64,000 nucleotides of DNA from Faecalibacterium hattorii. Its GTDB lineage: Bacteria > Bacillota > Clostridia > Oscillospirales > Ruminococcaceae. The stretch is taken from NCBI RefSeq assembly GCF_003287455.1, contig NZ_PRLC01000005.1, forward strand, positions 92,122-156,121, read 5' to 3'. Of the stretch, positions 8,220-16,690 are shown piece by piece (the first letter of the stretch is position 1; every line of letters begins with the position of its first letter). The notes beneath the pieces were generated by a model. It worked only from the letters and a program-made list of their open reading frames with translations, was not told the origin of the DNA and made no database searches. The position numbers were made by a program, and so were the translations under genes.

Positions 8220-9794
8220 TTATTTTGCGTAATCGACGGCGCGGCTCTCGCGGATGACATTGACCTTGATCTGGCCGGGGTAATCCAGCGTGTCCTCGAT
8301 CTTCTTCGCGATCTGGCGGGCCAGCAGGATGACCTGATCGTCGCTGATAACGTCGGGCTTGACCATGATACGCACTTCACGGCCAGCCTGAACGGCAAAG
8401 GCCTGTTCCACGCCCTCGAAGCTGGAAGAGATCTCCTCCAGATTTTCCAGACGCTTGACGTAACTCTCGACATTCTCGCGGCGGGCACCGGGGCGTGCGG
8501 CGCTGATGGCGTCACAAGCCTGAATGATGAAGGCCAGCGGGGTCTTGGGTTCCACGTCGCCGTGGTGGGCCTCGATGGCGTGGATGATCTGGGTGTTCTC
8601 CTTGTACTTGCGGCAGATGTCCACACCGATCTGGACATGGCTGCCCTCAATCTCATGGTCAAGGGCCTTGCCGATGTCATGCAGCAGACCGGCACGACGG
8701 GCCAGCGTGACGTTCACGCCCATCTCGCCCGCCAGCAGACCGGCCAGCCAAGCCACTTCCATGCTGTGCGTCAGCGCGTTCTGGCCAAAGCTGGTGCGGT
8801 ACTTCAAACGGCCGATCAGCTTGATCAGGTCGGGATGCAGACCGTGGATGCCCAGCTCCATAACGGCCTTCTCGCCCTCCCGCTTCATCTGCAGTTCGAG
8901 GTCGTGGCGGCACTTCTCCACCGTCTCCTCGATGCGGGCGGGGTGGATGCGGCCATCGCCGATCAGGCGCTCCAGCGTCATGCGGGCCACCTCGCGGCGG
9001 GTCTGGTCGAAGGAGGACAGGGTGATGGCCTCCGGGGTGTCATCAATGATGAGGTCCACACCGGTGGCGGTCTCAAGGGCGCGGATGTTGCGGCCCTCAC
9101 GGCCGATGATGCGGCCCTTCATCTCGTCGCTGGGCAGCGGCACGACGCTGACGGTGGTCTCGCTGCAATGGTCGGCAGCGCAGCGGGCAATGGCCTGACC
9201 GATCAGGTTCCGGGCCAGATTGTCGCAGTTCTCCTTCAGGTCGGTCTCATAGGCAGCCACACGGACGGCCTTTTCATGGGTCAGCTCCTCGTCCACCTTG
9301 TGCAGCAGCACTTCGCGGGCGTCTTCCTGACTCAGGCCGGCCAGTGTCTCAAGCCGCTCCATCTCCTTGGCGCGGATGGCGTCCACCTCGGCCAGATGGG
9401 CTTCGGCTTCTTCCTTCTTTTTCTTGAGCTCTTCTTCGCGTTTTTCCAGCGCCTCGGTCTTGCGGTCGAGGGCGGTCTCTTTCTGGTCGATGCGGTTCTC
9501 CTGCCGGGTGATCTCAGCGCGGCGCTGCTTGATCTCCTTGTCGGCTTCGGCCTTCTGGGCGTCCACTTCCGCTTTCAGGCGGAAGGCTTCGTCCTTGGCC
9601 TCCAGAACGGCTTCTTTGCGTTTTTGGTCTGCGGTCTTGATCGCTTCGTTCACCAGCCGGGTCGCCTCGGCTTCGGCGCTGCCGATCTGAGCCTCAGCGG
9701 TCTTTTTACGGTTGTTGTAACCAATAAAATAACCCCCGCCGATGCCAGCAGCAATTGCGACGATCACGACCACGATCCATCCGATCGTGGGCAT
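8220..9794 (-). CDS. rny: Ribonuclease Y
   Basis: Membrane-anchored endoribonuclease that starts bulk mRNA decay in Firmicutes. The order is an N-terminal membrane helix ([20 protein letters not shown]), a long charged coiled coil (about residues 30-190), a KH domain ([16 protein letters not shown]) and an HD domain (LLHDIGKA, with HSMEV before it). The start at 9794 (MPTIGW) follows GAGGAG; 46 further upstream codons lack a ribosome site. The length of 524 residues matches the family. It is monocistronic: it has its own terminator and a consensus promoter about 270 bases upstream, leaving an unusually long leader. Confidence 0.95.
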   Translation of the reverse strand: MPTIGWIVVVIVAIAAGIGGGYFIGYNNRKKTAEAQIGSAEAEATRLVNEAIKTADQKRKEAVLEAKDEAFRLKAEVDAQKAEADKEIKQRRAEITRQENRIDQKETALDRKTEALEKREEELKKKKEEAEAHLAEVDAIRAKEMERLETLAGLSQEDAREVLLHKVDEELTHEKAVRVAAYETDLKENCDNLARNLIGQAIARCAADHCSETTVSVVPLPSDEMKGRIIGREGRNIRALETATGVDLIIDDTPEAITLSSFDQTRREVARMTLERLIGDGRIHPARIEETVEKCRHDLELQMKREGEKAVMELGIHGLHPDLIKLIGRLKYRTSFGQNALTHSMEVAWLAGLLAGEMGVNVTLARRAGLLHDIGKALDHEIEGSHVQIGVDICRKYKENTQIIHAIEAHHGDVEPKTPLAFIIQACDAISAARPGARRENVESYVKRLENLEEISSSFEGVEQAFAVQAGREVRIMVKPDVISDDQVILLARQIAKKIEDTLDYPGQIKVNVIRESRAVDYAK

Positions 9795-10058
9795 TGTGTT
9801 CACTCTCCTCAAAGTTAAAGTTTCAAAATTCAACTCATGCTGGAGACGCTGCCGGGCAAGGCGTGGGTCAACAATACAAAAATCAAGCTCGCAATACAAA
9901 ACAGGCCGCAAAAACGAGACACCACGGCCCAAGGCCGAGGCTGCTTTTCGGTACAGTCCTGTTATTTCGAAGGTTTTGTTATAAAAACGGGCAGATGAAG
10001 CCCCATTGAACTTTGGTTGCGGATATCCCCTGCACGCAGCGTCATGGAATCCATACTA
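9795..10058 (-). other. Long 5' leader of rny
   Basis: About 264 transcribed, untranslated bases lie between the mapped promoter and the rny start. They include a GC-rich dyad (CGGCC-TT-GGGCCG) and a U-rich tract. I recognise no known riboswitch. Autoregulation through cleavage of its own leader would be plausible for an RNase but is inference. Confidence 0.45.
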
Positions 10059-10064
10059 CCTCTT

Positions 10065-10093
10065 ATATTACGAAACATTTGAATCAATGTCAA
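10065..10093 (-). promoter_or_regulatory. Consensus promoter of rny
   Basis: On the minus strand TTGACA (plus 10088-10093), 17 bases, TAATAT (plus 10065-10070). Confidence 0.8.
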
Positions 10094-10114
10094 GATATTT
10101 TACAAATTAAACTC

Positions 10115-11875
10115 TTACTCCAGATACATTCTTCTCAATCTCATCAGGCGGGCGGGGGTCAGGCCGTATTCGGCTTCAAGGTAGGCATCGGCGCTGCCGC
10201 AGCGGCTGCGGATGGTGGAGAGCACCAGTTCCACCGATTCGGGGTGGACGCCCGCGATGCCCTGATAGAACTTCTTCTGCTCCGGCCGGGCGGCGATTTC
10301 CTCGGCGTGCTCGGCCCAGATCTTTTCCAGCTCCGGGCGGCGGCACTCGTTCGTTTGGACGAAATCGGCGTAGATCGTCTCGTCCGAAGCGCCCAGCGCC
10401 AGCAAAATCAGCATGGCCGCCACGCCGGTGCGGTCTTTGCCGCCGGAGCAATGGAAGAGCACCGGCGTCTCGCCCGCTTCCAGCGCCCGGAACAGCTCCT
10501 TGTACGCCTTATTTCCGAAGAGCATCTGCTTGTACATGGCGTCGGCCATCCGGCGGCCCTCATCGGGCTTGCCCTCCAGCAGCTTTTCCCGATCCTCCGG
10601 CGAGAAGTCCACCTCTTTGCCGCCGTCAAGGCAAAGCCCGCAGATGCGGACCAGCCGTGCACCGTCCGGCACATAGTCCGGCATCTTCTCGGCCTCCTGC
10701 TCGCTGCGCAGATCGAGGATGAGCCGCAGCCCAAGGGAATCCAGCAGTTTCCGGTCTGCGTCGCTCGTCAACAGACCGGTGGGGATGCCGCGATAGATCT
10801 GACCCCAGCGGACATGCTTGCCCTCGTCGGCTTCGTAGCCGCCCAGCTCCCGGAAGTTGCTGCCGCCCGCAAAGGGCAGCTGGGTGCCCGGCGCGGGGTG
10901 GGGCACCGGCTTTTCCACCGCCGTGCTGGAAAGCACGGGCATATTATAAAACGGCTTGGCCGGCCGGCCCCGCCGGGGCGGCAGCGACGCCGTGCCCCCC
11001 AGCACCTCCATCAGGTAGCCGCGCAGCAGGTCGAGGTAGGCGGAATTGTGATCCCGCCGCTGCACCATGGAAACGCAGAGCGGCGGCATATCCTCAATGA
11101 GAACGTCCCGCACCCGGTCCAGCTCCCGCCGGGCCCCCGGCTCGTAGCGGGTCAGGCAGGTGCATAGCTGCTCCTGCACCAGATAGTACGCCTGATAGAA
11201 GCTGGGGCCGATCTCGGCGTCGGGGGCAAAGCCCGCCTTGGCGCACGCATCCCACAGCGGCGCAAAGAGATCCTGCCGCAGACTGGGCAGCAGCACCCGC
11301 TGCCCCCGCAGCGCCGCCAGCGGCACCCGCTCCTTTTCCCAGAAGGGATGCCCCCGCGGCACCAGCAGACAGGCCGGGTCCGCCCGCAGGGTGGTGCGGG
11401 CCAGCACCGGGGCCACACAGCCGAGGTCCATCACAAGGCCCGCATCCAGCTCCCCCTGCTCCACGCCGTCGGCCACGGCGTCGTTGTTCAGCAGCCGGAA
11501 CCGCATCTCGATGTGGGGGTACTGCTGGCGGAACTTGTCCAACTGCGTTTCCAGCCCCGGCAGGTAATCCGGCACCAGCGAGACGCTGATGCCGATCCGC
11601 ACCGGCTGGGCCGACTGGATCTCAGCGTGGAGAGCCGCCTGCATCTGCTGGAACTGTTCCACCACCGGGGCCGCATGGCGCTGCAAGCTCAGCCCCCGCT
11701 CGGTGAGCGAGAGCTTGTGGTGGGCGCTGACGAACAGCGGCCCGCAGAGTTCGGCCTCCAGCGCGGTGATGCTCTGCCGCAGCGCTTGGCGCGACAAAAA
11801 CAGCCGCTGGGCTGCGCGGGTGTAGTTCATCTCCTCGCACAAAACCAGAAAATAATGCAGCTGGCGGATATCCAT
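10115..11875 (-). CDS. LysR-type regulator fused to a tyrosine phosphatase
   Basis: A 586-residue two-part protein. Residues 1-60 are a LysR helix-turn-helix (MDIRQLHYFLVLCEEMNYTR, AAQRLFLSRQALRQSI) and about 85-300 a LysR effector domain (VRIGISVSLVPDYLPGLE; LLVPRGHPF). After a Pro/Arg linker, about 340-586 is a tyrosine phosphatase of the Y_phosphatase3 type: NFRELGGY near its start, LDLRSEQE, and the P-loop HCSGGKDRTG with catalytic Cys476 and Arg482. The frame is open throughout, so this is one protein, not two genes. The start at 11875 follows AGGAGGGA; 70 extra upstream codons have no support. It is divergent from ridA with back-to-back promoters, so it may regulate itself and ridA. Substrate and effector are unknown. 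Confidence 0.88.
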   Translation of the reverse strand: MDIRQLHYFLVLCEEMNYTRAAQRLFLSRQALRQSITALEAELCGPLFVSAHHKLSLTERGLSLQRHAAPVVEQFQQMQAALHAEIQSAQPVRIGISVSLVPDYLPGLETQLDKFRQQYPHIEMRFRLLNNDAVADGVEQGELDAGLVMDLGCVAPVLARTTLRADPACLLVPRGHPFWEKERVPLAALRGQRVLLPSLRQDLFAPLWDACAKAGFAPDAEIGPSFYQAYYLVQEQLCTCLTRYEPGARRELDRVRDVLIEDMPPLCVSMVQRRDHNSAYLDLLRGYLMEVLGGTASLPPRRGRPAKPFYNMPVLSSTAVEKPVPHPAPGTQLPFAGGSNFRELGGYEADEGKHVRWGQIYRGIPTGLLTSDADRKLLDSLGLRLILDLRSEQEAEKMPDYVPDGARLVRICGLCLDGGKEVDFSPEDREKLLEGKPDEGRRMADAMYKQMLFGNKAYKELFRALEAGETPVLFHCSGGKDRTGVAAMLILLALGASDETIYADFVQTNECRRPELEKIWAEHAEEIAARPEQKKFYQGIAGVHPESVELVLSTIRSRCGSADAYLEAEYGLTPARLMRLRRMYLE

Positions 11876-11920
11876 GGGGTCCCTCCTGAAACAGTCGTGG
11901 GGTACATTCAGAATAGATAA

Positions 11921-11949
11921 AGAATACCGCCTTTTGCCCGAATTGTAAA
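11921..11949 (-). promoter_or_regulatory. Promoter of the LysR-phosphatase gene
   Basis: On the minus strand TTTACA (plus 11944-11949), 17 bases, TATTCT (plus 11921-11926). Its -35 is only 29 bases from that of the divergent ridA promoter, so one bound regulator could control both. Confidence 0.65.
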
Positions 11950-11978
11950 GGCGGCAGAGGAAAAAACGCAGGCGAAGA

Positions 11979-12007
11979 TTGACAGCCCCGCCCGCCGGGT
12001 GTAGACT
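11979..12007 (+). promoter_or_regulatory. Promoter of ridA
   Basis: TTGACA at 11979-11984, a GC-rich 17-base spacer and TAGACT at 12002-12007. The ribosome site GAAAGAAGG and ATG at 12048 follow. Confidence 0.75.
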
Positions 12008-12047
12008 TTCCTCAGCATCTCTATTATAAACGAAAGAAGGTCCTCTT

Positions 12048-12416
12048 ATGAAAGTCATCGCTACGGAAAAAGCCCCCGGTGCCATCGGCCCCTATTCGCA
12101 GGGCTTCGTCACCAACGGTTTCGTCTATACTTCCGGCCAGATCCCGGTAAACCCTGCCGACGGCACGATCCCTGCCGGCATCGCCGCTCAGGCCCAGCAG
12201 AGCTGCAGGAACGTGGGTGCCATCCTCGAAGCGGGCGGCAGCAGCTTTGAAAAGGTGGTCAAGACCACCTGCTTCCTCGCCGATATCGCGGATTTTGCGG
12301 CCTTCAACGAGGTCTACGCCAAGTTCTTCACCTCCAAGCCCGCCCGCAGCTGCGTGGCCGTCAAGGACCTACCCAAGGGCGTCCTGTGCGAGATCGAGGC
12401 CATCGCCGAGGCGTAA
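12048..12416 (+). CDS. ridA: RidA family 2-iminopropanoate deaminase
   Basis: Small cytoplasmic trimeric enzyme of the YjgF/YER057c/UK114 family that hydrolyses reactive enamines and imines released by PLP enzymes. The family pattern is intact over 122 residues: GAIGPYSQ, the TSGQIPVNP segment, and the catalytic arginine in KPARSCVAV (Arg100) with Glu116 in CEIEAIA. It is a single-gene unit with a consensus promoter and terminator, divergent from the LysR-phosphatase gene, which is the most likely candidate regulator by position. Confidence 0.95.
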   Translation: MKVIATEKAPGAIGPYSQGFVTNGFVYTSGQIPVNPADGTIPAGIAAQAQQSCRNVGAILEAGGSSFEKVVKTTCFLADIADFAAFNEVYAKFFTSKPARSCVAVKDLPKGVLCEIEAIAEA

Positions 12417-12450
12417 GCGCCCGGCTGATTTTTCCCTATATTGCCGCAAA

Positions 12451-12505
12451 AAAGACCAGAACCGCCCCGCCGCACCGGCAGGAGGTTCTGGTCTTTGCTT
12501 TTTAT
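12451..12505 (+). terminator. Bidirectional terminator between ridA and the ECF gene
   Basis: A perfect 13-bp stem (AAAGACCAGAACC and its complement) with a 20-base GC-rich loop is followed by GCTTTTTATT. It separates the convergent ridA and ECF S-component genes. Confidence 0.8.
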
Positions 12506-12545
12506 TCGGGAACCGGACGCGCTGCCCTGACGTTGCGCGCGGCGG

Positions 12546-13145
12546 TTACTTCAGGAACTTGTGCACCGCACGGGCGACGATGCCGCCCAGAATGCCGGAG
12601 ACGAGGAACTCGGCCACGCCCTGCACGCCGACCAGCAGGACGACGAACATGAGGGGGTTGGCCGCGCCCTTGACGGACACGAGGTTCTGGACATAGTCGC
12701 AATTGTAGAAGGCCAGCACGATGTAGCCCATGAAGAACAGAGTGTTCAGGGCCGGGGCACACATGGCGCTGAGGATGTAGCTCCACGTACCGGGCTTATC
12801 GAACTTTTTCAGGCCGCTGAAGATCAGGCCGACACACAGGCCCATCAGCACGCGCATCCCCACGCAGAGGATGAAGGTGTTGACGGGGCTGACCTGAAAC
12901 AGCGCACCGGTCATGGCCGAAGCGCCGGTGACGGCGTCATAGAAGCTCACCACGCCGAACACGCCGCCCAGAACGGCACCCGCTGCCGGGCCCATGGTGA
13001 TCGCGCCCACGGCGATGGGAAGGGTCAAAAAGCTCATGTAAAGCGGGCCCATGGGCACACTGCCCAGACCGATGGCCTTCATGACCAGCTCGATGGCGAC
13101 CAGCAGTGCCAGCCGGGTGAGAGTACGAAGATCGTTGTTTTTCAT
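12546..13145 (-). CDS. ECF transporter S component
   Basis: A 199-residue, very hydrophobic protein with about six membrane helices and the look of a vitamin-binding S component of energy-coupling factor importers (RLALLVAIELVMKAIGLGSV; an LTLPIAVGAITMGPAAGAVLG segment; a basic tail VARAVHKFLK). The shared EcfA/EcfT energising module is not in the window. The start at 13145 follows AGGAGG at a slightly long distance. It lies downstream of coaX and an oxidoreductase on the same strand, so pantothenate is a reasonable guess for the ligand, but nothing in the sequence proves it. Confidence 0.8.
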   Translation of the reverse strand: MKNNDLRTLTRLALLVAIELVMKAIGLGSVPMGPLYMSFLTLPIAVGAITMGPAAGAVLGGVFGVVSFYDAVTGASAMTGALFQVSPVNTFILCVGMRVLMGLCVGLIFSGLKKFDKPGTWSYILSAMCAPALNTLFFMGYIVLAFYNCDYVQNLVSVKGAANPLMFVVLLVGVQGVAEFLVSGILGGIVARAVHKFLK

Positions 13146-13281
13146 AATTCAGTTTTTCCTCCTGCTGCCGTTCCGCCCTTAGCGTCGGATACGGCGCAAA
13201 CCTGCCCGCTCTGTGCGGGATGTTTTTCTTTTTATGCGAACGTTGGGAAACGCTTGTCAGGGCATACTCCGAACGTAGATG

Positions 13282-14253
13282 TCAAAATTTCAGTCCTGCC
13301 GACCGCCGGGCCACCGTCAGCACCTTGCTGACCGCCACCGATGTGTCCAGCATCCGGCTGCACAGCTCCTGATCGCCGCCTGCAATGGCGCGGGCAAAGG
13401 CGTGGAACTCCGCCGCCTGACGGGGCTTGCCGCCGTTGAGGTTGAAATGCTCCTCCCGCCCCTCGTTCGGGTGGAAAGTGACGCCGCCGCACCAGTTGGC
13501 GGTGGATTTCTGCAAAATATAGCCCTTCGTGCCTTGGATGACGTACCGGGCGGGAGCACTGCAGTCCTTAGCCGCCATGCAGACGGCCCGGAAGCTGTTG
13601 TAATCCATGGTCAGGATGCCGCTGGTGTCGATTCCGCGCTCAATGTTGGCGGTGTAGTGCACCTGATTCGGCTCCCCGAACAGGCCCACCACGTAGCTGA
13701 TGTTGTACACGTTCAGGTCCATCAGCGCGCCGCCCGCGCGGGCCGGGTCAAAGGAAGTGGGGGTCTCCCCGGCGCAGAATGCGTCGTACCGACTGGAATA
13801 CTGGCTGAAGTTGCACTGCACCAGCTTCACCGTGCCGATGCGGGGCAGCAGCTCCCGGATCTTGTTGTAATTTTCAAGGTATTGGGTGGTCATGGCTTCG
13901 AACAAAAAGACCTTTTTCCGCCGGGCCAGATTGGCCAGCTCCTCGGCCTGTAAGGCGTTCACGGCCATCGGCTTTTCCACGATGACGTGCTTGCCCGCCT
14001 CAAGGGCCACCTTGGCGTAGCGGGCGTGCTGGTTGTTCGGCACCGCCAGATAGACCACATCGACCCACTGCAGCAGCTCAAAGTAATTGGTGGTGTGCTG
14101 CGGGATATGGTACTGCTCACACAGCTCGGCGGCCGCGGGCGCACTGCGCTGGGTGCTGCAAAGGGCCTGTACCGTGAACGGCGAGTCCTCCCCCGCCAGC
14201 CACGGCAAAAATTCCCCCACGATCATGCCCGTGCCCAGAATTCCTAATTTCAT
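13282..14253 (-). CDS. Gfo/Idh/MocA family oxidoreductase
   Basis: NAD(P)-dependent sugar or cyclitol dehydrogenase-like protein, 323 residues. The N-terminal Rossmann motif is ILGTGMIVGEF; the family signature is HVIVEKPMAVN (the Lys of EKP is the usual catalytic residue). The C-terminal domain contains GGALMDLNVYNI. The start at 14253 (MKLGILG) has an AGGGAGAAG ribosome site 25 bases after the coaX stop; a longer frame would overlap coaX and is rejected. It is probably cotranscribed with coaX. The substrate is unknown; GFO/IDH, scyllo-inositol and dihydrodiol dehydrogenases share this pattern. Confidence 0.88.
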   Translation of the reverse strand: MKLGILGTGMIVGEFLPWLAGEDSPFTVQALCSTQRSAPAAAELCEQYHIPQHTTNYFELLQWVDVVYLAVPNNQHARYAKVALEAGKHVIVEKPMAVNALQAEELANLARRKKVFLFEAMTTQYLENYNKIRELLPRIGTVKLVQCNFSQYSSRYDAFCAGETPTSFDPARAGGALMDLNVYNISYVVGLFGEPNQVHYTANIERGIDTSGILTMDYNSFRAVCMAAKDCSAPARYVIQGTKGYILQKSTANWCGGVTFHPNEGREEHFNLNGGKPRQAAEFHAFARAIAGGDQELCSRMLDTSVAVSKVLTVARRSAGLKF

Positions 14254-14278
14254 TCTCTTCTCCCTATCCTGTTGTTCG

Positions 14279-15157
14279 TCAGCCGGCCTTGGCTCCCTCT
14301 TCGCGGCGGTCCCGGCGCTGGGGATGCGGGCGGCGGGCGCGGCGGAAGTTCTGGTTCCGCTTTTTGCCGCCTCCGGCGTGGTGCTGCGGTGCATTCATCT
14401 GGTACAGCAGCGCCAGACCCTTGAGCAGCAGCTCCGGGTCATAGGTCAGCGGATGGCGGCACAGGGGCGTGACGTATTTTGCAAGCCCGCCGGTGACGAC
14501 CAAGGTCGCCGGGCGGCCCAGCTCCTCTTCGATCCGCTGGGTGATGCCGTCCAGCAGGACAGCGGTGCCCAGCACCGAGCCGGAGAGCATACAGCTCTCA
14601 GTGTTGGTGCCGATGGCGTTTTTCGGGGAGGCCAAATGCACCTGCGGCAGCTGGGCGCAGCGCTCTCCCAGCGCCCGCAGCCCAGTGGACAGGCCGGGGC
14701 AGATGACGCCGCCCCGGAACACCCGGTTCTCGTCCACAACGTTGAAGGTGGTAGCCGTGCCGAGGTCCACCGTGATGACCGGCAGCGGGAACTTGGCCGC
14801 CGCGTAGGCCGCATCCACAAGGCGGTCCTTGCCGACGGCGGCGGGGTTGGGCACGCCCATGGTCAGCCCGGTGCGGATCTCCGGCGAAACGATGACCGGC
14901 TTTTTGCCGGTGTAATAACGGGCGCACTCGGCCAGCGCCCCGGTGATGGAGGGGACCACGCTGGTCAGCACAGCACCCTCGAACCGGATGGGCTTTTCGG
15001 GGTGGCGGCGGTGCGCAAACACCTTTTCCATCTCGGCGCGGTATTCCGCCGCCGTCCGGGTGCGCACCGTATCCATGTGGGCCACAAAGCATACACGTCC
15101 GTCCTTGATGCCGCCGAGGGCGACGGTGGTGTTGCCTATATCAATGGCTAAGATCAT
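14279..15157 (-). CDS. coaX: Type III pantothenate kinase with a basic C-terminal tail
   Basis: Catalyses the first step of coenzyme A synthesis, ATP-dependent phosphorylation of pantothenate. The ASKHA-fold motifs are clear: the phosphate loop LAIDIGNTTV, TGLTMGVPNPAAVGKDRL, the catalytic Asp in ITVDLGTATTFNVV, and GGVICPGLSTGLRAL. CoaX is insensitive to CoA feedback. The kinase fold ends near residue 253; residues 254-292 are an extra Arg/Lys/His-rich tail (QHHAGGGKKRNQNFRRARR and onward) not usual in the family, which is near 255 residues. coaBC lies about 280 bases away on the other strand. Confidence 0.93.
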   Translation of the reverse strand: MILAIDIGNTTVALGGIKDGRVCFVAHMDTVRTRTAAEYRAEMEKVFAHRRHPEKPIRFEGAVLTSVVPSITGALAECARYYTGKKPVIVSPEIRTGLTMGVPNPAAVGKDRLVDAAYAAAKFPLPVITVDLGTATTFNVVDENRVFRGGVICPGLSTGLRALGERCAQLPQVHLASPKNAIGTNTESCMLSGSVLGTAVLLDGITQRIEEELGRPATLVVTGGLAKYVTPLCRHPLTYDPELLLKGLALLYQMNAPQHHAGGGKKRNQNFRRARRPHPQRRDRREEGAKAG

Positions 15158-15181
15158 ATTTGAGGAAACCTTTCCTGTTTG

Positions 15182-15308
15182 AACCTCTCCGTCAATGCTT
15201 CGTATTGTCCCCTCCCCTACCGGGAAAGGCTCCCTCCGGCCGGAGGGAGATGCCGCGTAAGCGACAAAGGGTGGACGACTGGCGAGCCGTAGGCTCGACC
15301 GAGAGGTT
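15182..15308 (-). repeat. Dispersed palindromic repeat, copy A
   Basis: Intergenic repeat of 127 bp with imperfect terminal inverted repeats AACCTCTCCGTC...GAGAGGTT. It matches copies B (21120-21253) and C (57884-58016) in opposite orientation: its first 40 bases are the complement of the right end of copy B, with three or four changes, and its end GGCGAGCC...GAGAGGTT is the complement of the left end of copy B. It lies between the coaX start and coaBC. It looks like a MITE- or REP-type element; no coding sequence. Confidence 0.75.
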
Positions 15309-15377
15309 TATTCCTATAAGTCAAGGGTTATTTTACCGCATTTTCCCGCCGGTTACAAGGCCTCCAAAAAGATTTTA

Positions 15378-15406
15378 TTGTGCTGGCGGCAATTTTGCAT
15401 TATACT
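15378..15406 (+). promoter_or_regulatory. Promoter of coaBC
   Basis: TTGTGC at 15378-15383, 17 bases, TATACT at 15401-15406; ribosome site GGGAGG at about 15429 and ATG at 15442. Confidence 0.6.
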
Positions 15407-15441
15407 AGGGGGAGCAAACCGAAGATTTGGGAGGTTTTTGG

Positions 15442-16635
15442 ATGGATCTGAAAGGAAAATGCGTCCTGTTGGGCGTTACCGGCGGCATCGCCGCCTATAA
15501 AATGGCGAACGTCGCCAGCGCACTGCGCAAGCTGGGGGCCGATGTGGAGGTCATCATGACCCAAAACGCCACCCAGTTCATCACGCCCATCACATTTGAG
15601 ACCCTCACCGGCCACAAGTGCATGGTGGACACCTTCGACCGCGATTTCAAGTTCGAGGTCACCCACATTTCGCTGGCGAAAAAGGCCGATATCATCCTTG
15701 TGGCCCCGGCCACGGCCAACGTCATCGCCAAGATGGCCCACGGCATCGCCGACGACATGCTGACCACCACCATCCTCGCGGCCAAGTGCCCGAAGCTGGT
15801 CTCCCCCGCCATGAACACCGGGATGCTGGAAAATCCCATCACGCAGGACAACATCGCCACGCTGGAGAAGTACGGCTTCACCGTCATCCCCTCCGAGAGC
15901 GGCGTGCTGGCCTGTAAGGACGTGGGCAGCGGCCGTCTGCCGAAGGAGGACGTCCTCATGGAGTACATCCTCCACGCCATCGCCCGCCCGAAGGACCTTG
16001 CCGGGCTGCACATCGCCGTGACCGCCGGGCCCACGCAGGAGCCGCTGGACCCTGTGCGCTACCTGACCAACCACTCCACCGGCAAGATGGGCTATGCCGT
16101 GGCCCGTGCCGCCGCCATGCGGGGGGCTGACGTCACCCTCATCCACGGCCCCACGGCTCTGCCACCGGTCAAGTTCGTGGAGGATGTGCCCATCACCACC
16201 GCGCAGGACATGTACGACGCCGTGACCAGCCGCTTTGACGGCATGGACGTCCTCGTGATGGCCGCCGCCGTGGCCGACTACCGCCCCGCCACCGTGGCCG
16301 ATGACAAGATCAAGAAAAAGGACGGTGACCTGTCCATTCCCGTGGAGCGCACCGCCGACATCCTTGGCACCATCGGCCCGAAGAAAACGAAGCAGTTCCT
16401 CTGCGGCTTCTCGATGGAAACCCGCGACATGCTTGAAAATTCCTCCGCCAAGCTGACCAAGAAGAACCTCGACATGGTGGTCGCCAACAACCTAAAAGTG
16501 GCCGGTGCCGGTTTCGGCGTGGACACCAATGTGGTCACCTTCATCACCCCGGACGGCTCCCGCGAGCTGCCCCTCATGAGCAAGTCCGACGTCGCCGACG
16601 CGATCCTCGACGAGATCCTGAAACGGCGGAAGTGA
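15442..16635 (+). CDS. coaBC: Bifunctional phosphopantothenoylcysteine decarboxylase / phosphopantothenate-cysteine ligase
   Basis: Carries out the second and third steps of coenzyme A synthesis. The N-terminal flavoprotein half (CoaC, about 1-180) has GVTGGIAAYK, the catalytic His in VTHISLAKKAD, and the substrate clamp PAMNTGMLENP. The C-terminal half (CoaB) has TAGPTQEPLDPVR, LTNHSTGKMGYA and KIKKKDG, the last in the ligase active loop. The 397 residues match the fused enzyme. I use the ATG at 15442, 7-8 bases after GGGAGG; the frame also has a TTG at 15427 that overlaps the ribosome site. Confidence 0.95.
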   Translation: MDLKGKCVLLGVTGGIAAYKMANVASALRKLGADVEVIMTQNATQFITPITFETLTGHKCMVDTFDRDFKFEVTHISLAKKADIILVAPATANVIAKMAHGIADDMLTTTILAAKCPKLVSPAMNTGMLENPITQDNIATLEKYGFTVIPSESGVLACKDVGSGRLPKEDVLMEYILHAIARPKDLAGLHIAVTAGPTQEPLDPVRYLTNHSTGKMGYAVARAAAMRGADVTLIHGPTALPPVKFVEDVPITTAQDMYDAVTSRFDGMDVLVMAAAVADYRPATVADDKIKKKDGDLSIPVERTADILGTIGPKKTKQFLCGFSMETRDMLENSSAKLTKKNLDMVVANNLKVAGAGFGVDTNVVTFITPDGSRELPLMSKSDVADAILDEILKRRK

Positions 16636-16639
16636 CCGC

Positions 16640-16685
16640 CCAGACAAAAAGAAACCCCGCTGACGCGGGGTTTCTTTTTGTCTGG
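16640..16685. terminator. Bidirectional terminator between coaBC and murC
   Basis: A perfect 21-bp stem (left arm 16640-16660, right arm 16665-16685) with a 4-base TGAC loop contains A- and T-runs on each side, so it works in both directions for two convergent genes. Confidence 0.9.
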
Positions 16686-16690
16686 CTGTT

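Noticed and set aside
13204..13235. Hairpin CCCGC-TCTGT-GCGGG followed by TTTTTCTTTTT on the plus strand
   Set aside because: No plus-strand gene reads into it, and on the minus strand, where the genes are, it lacks a T-run.
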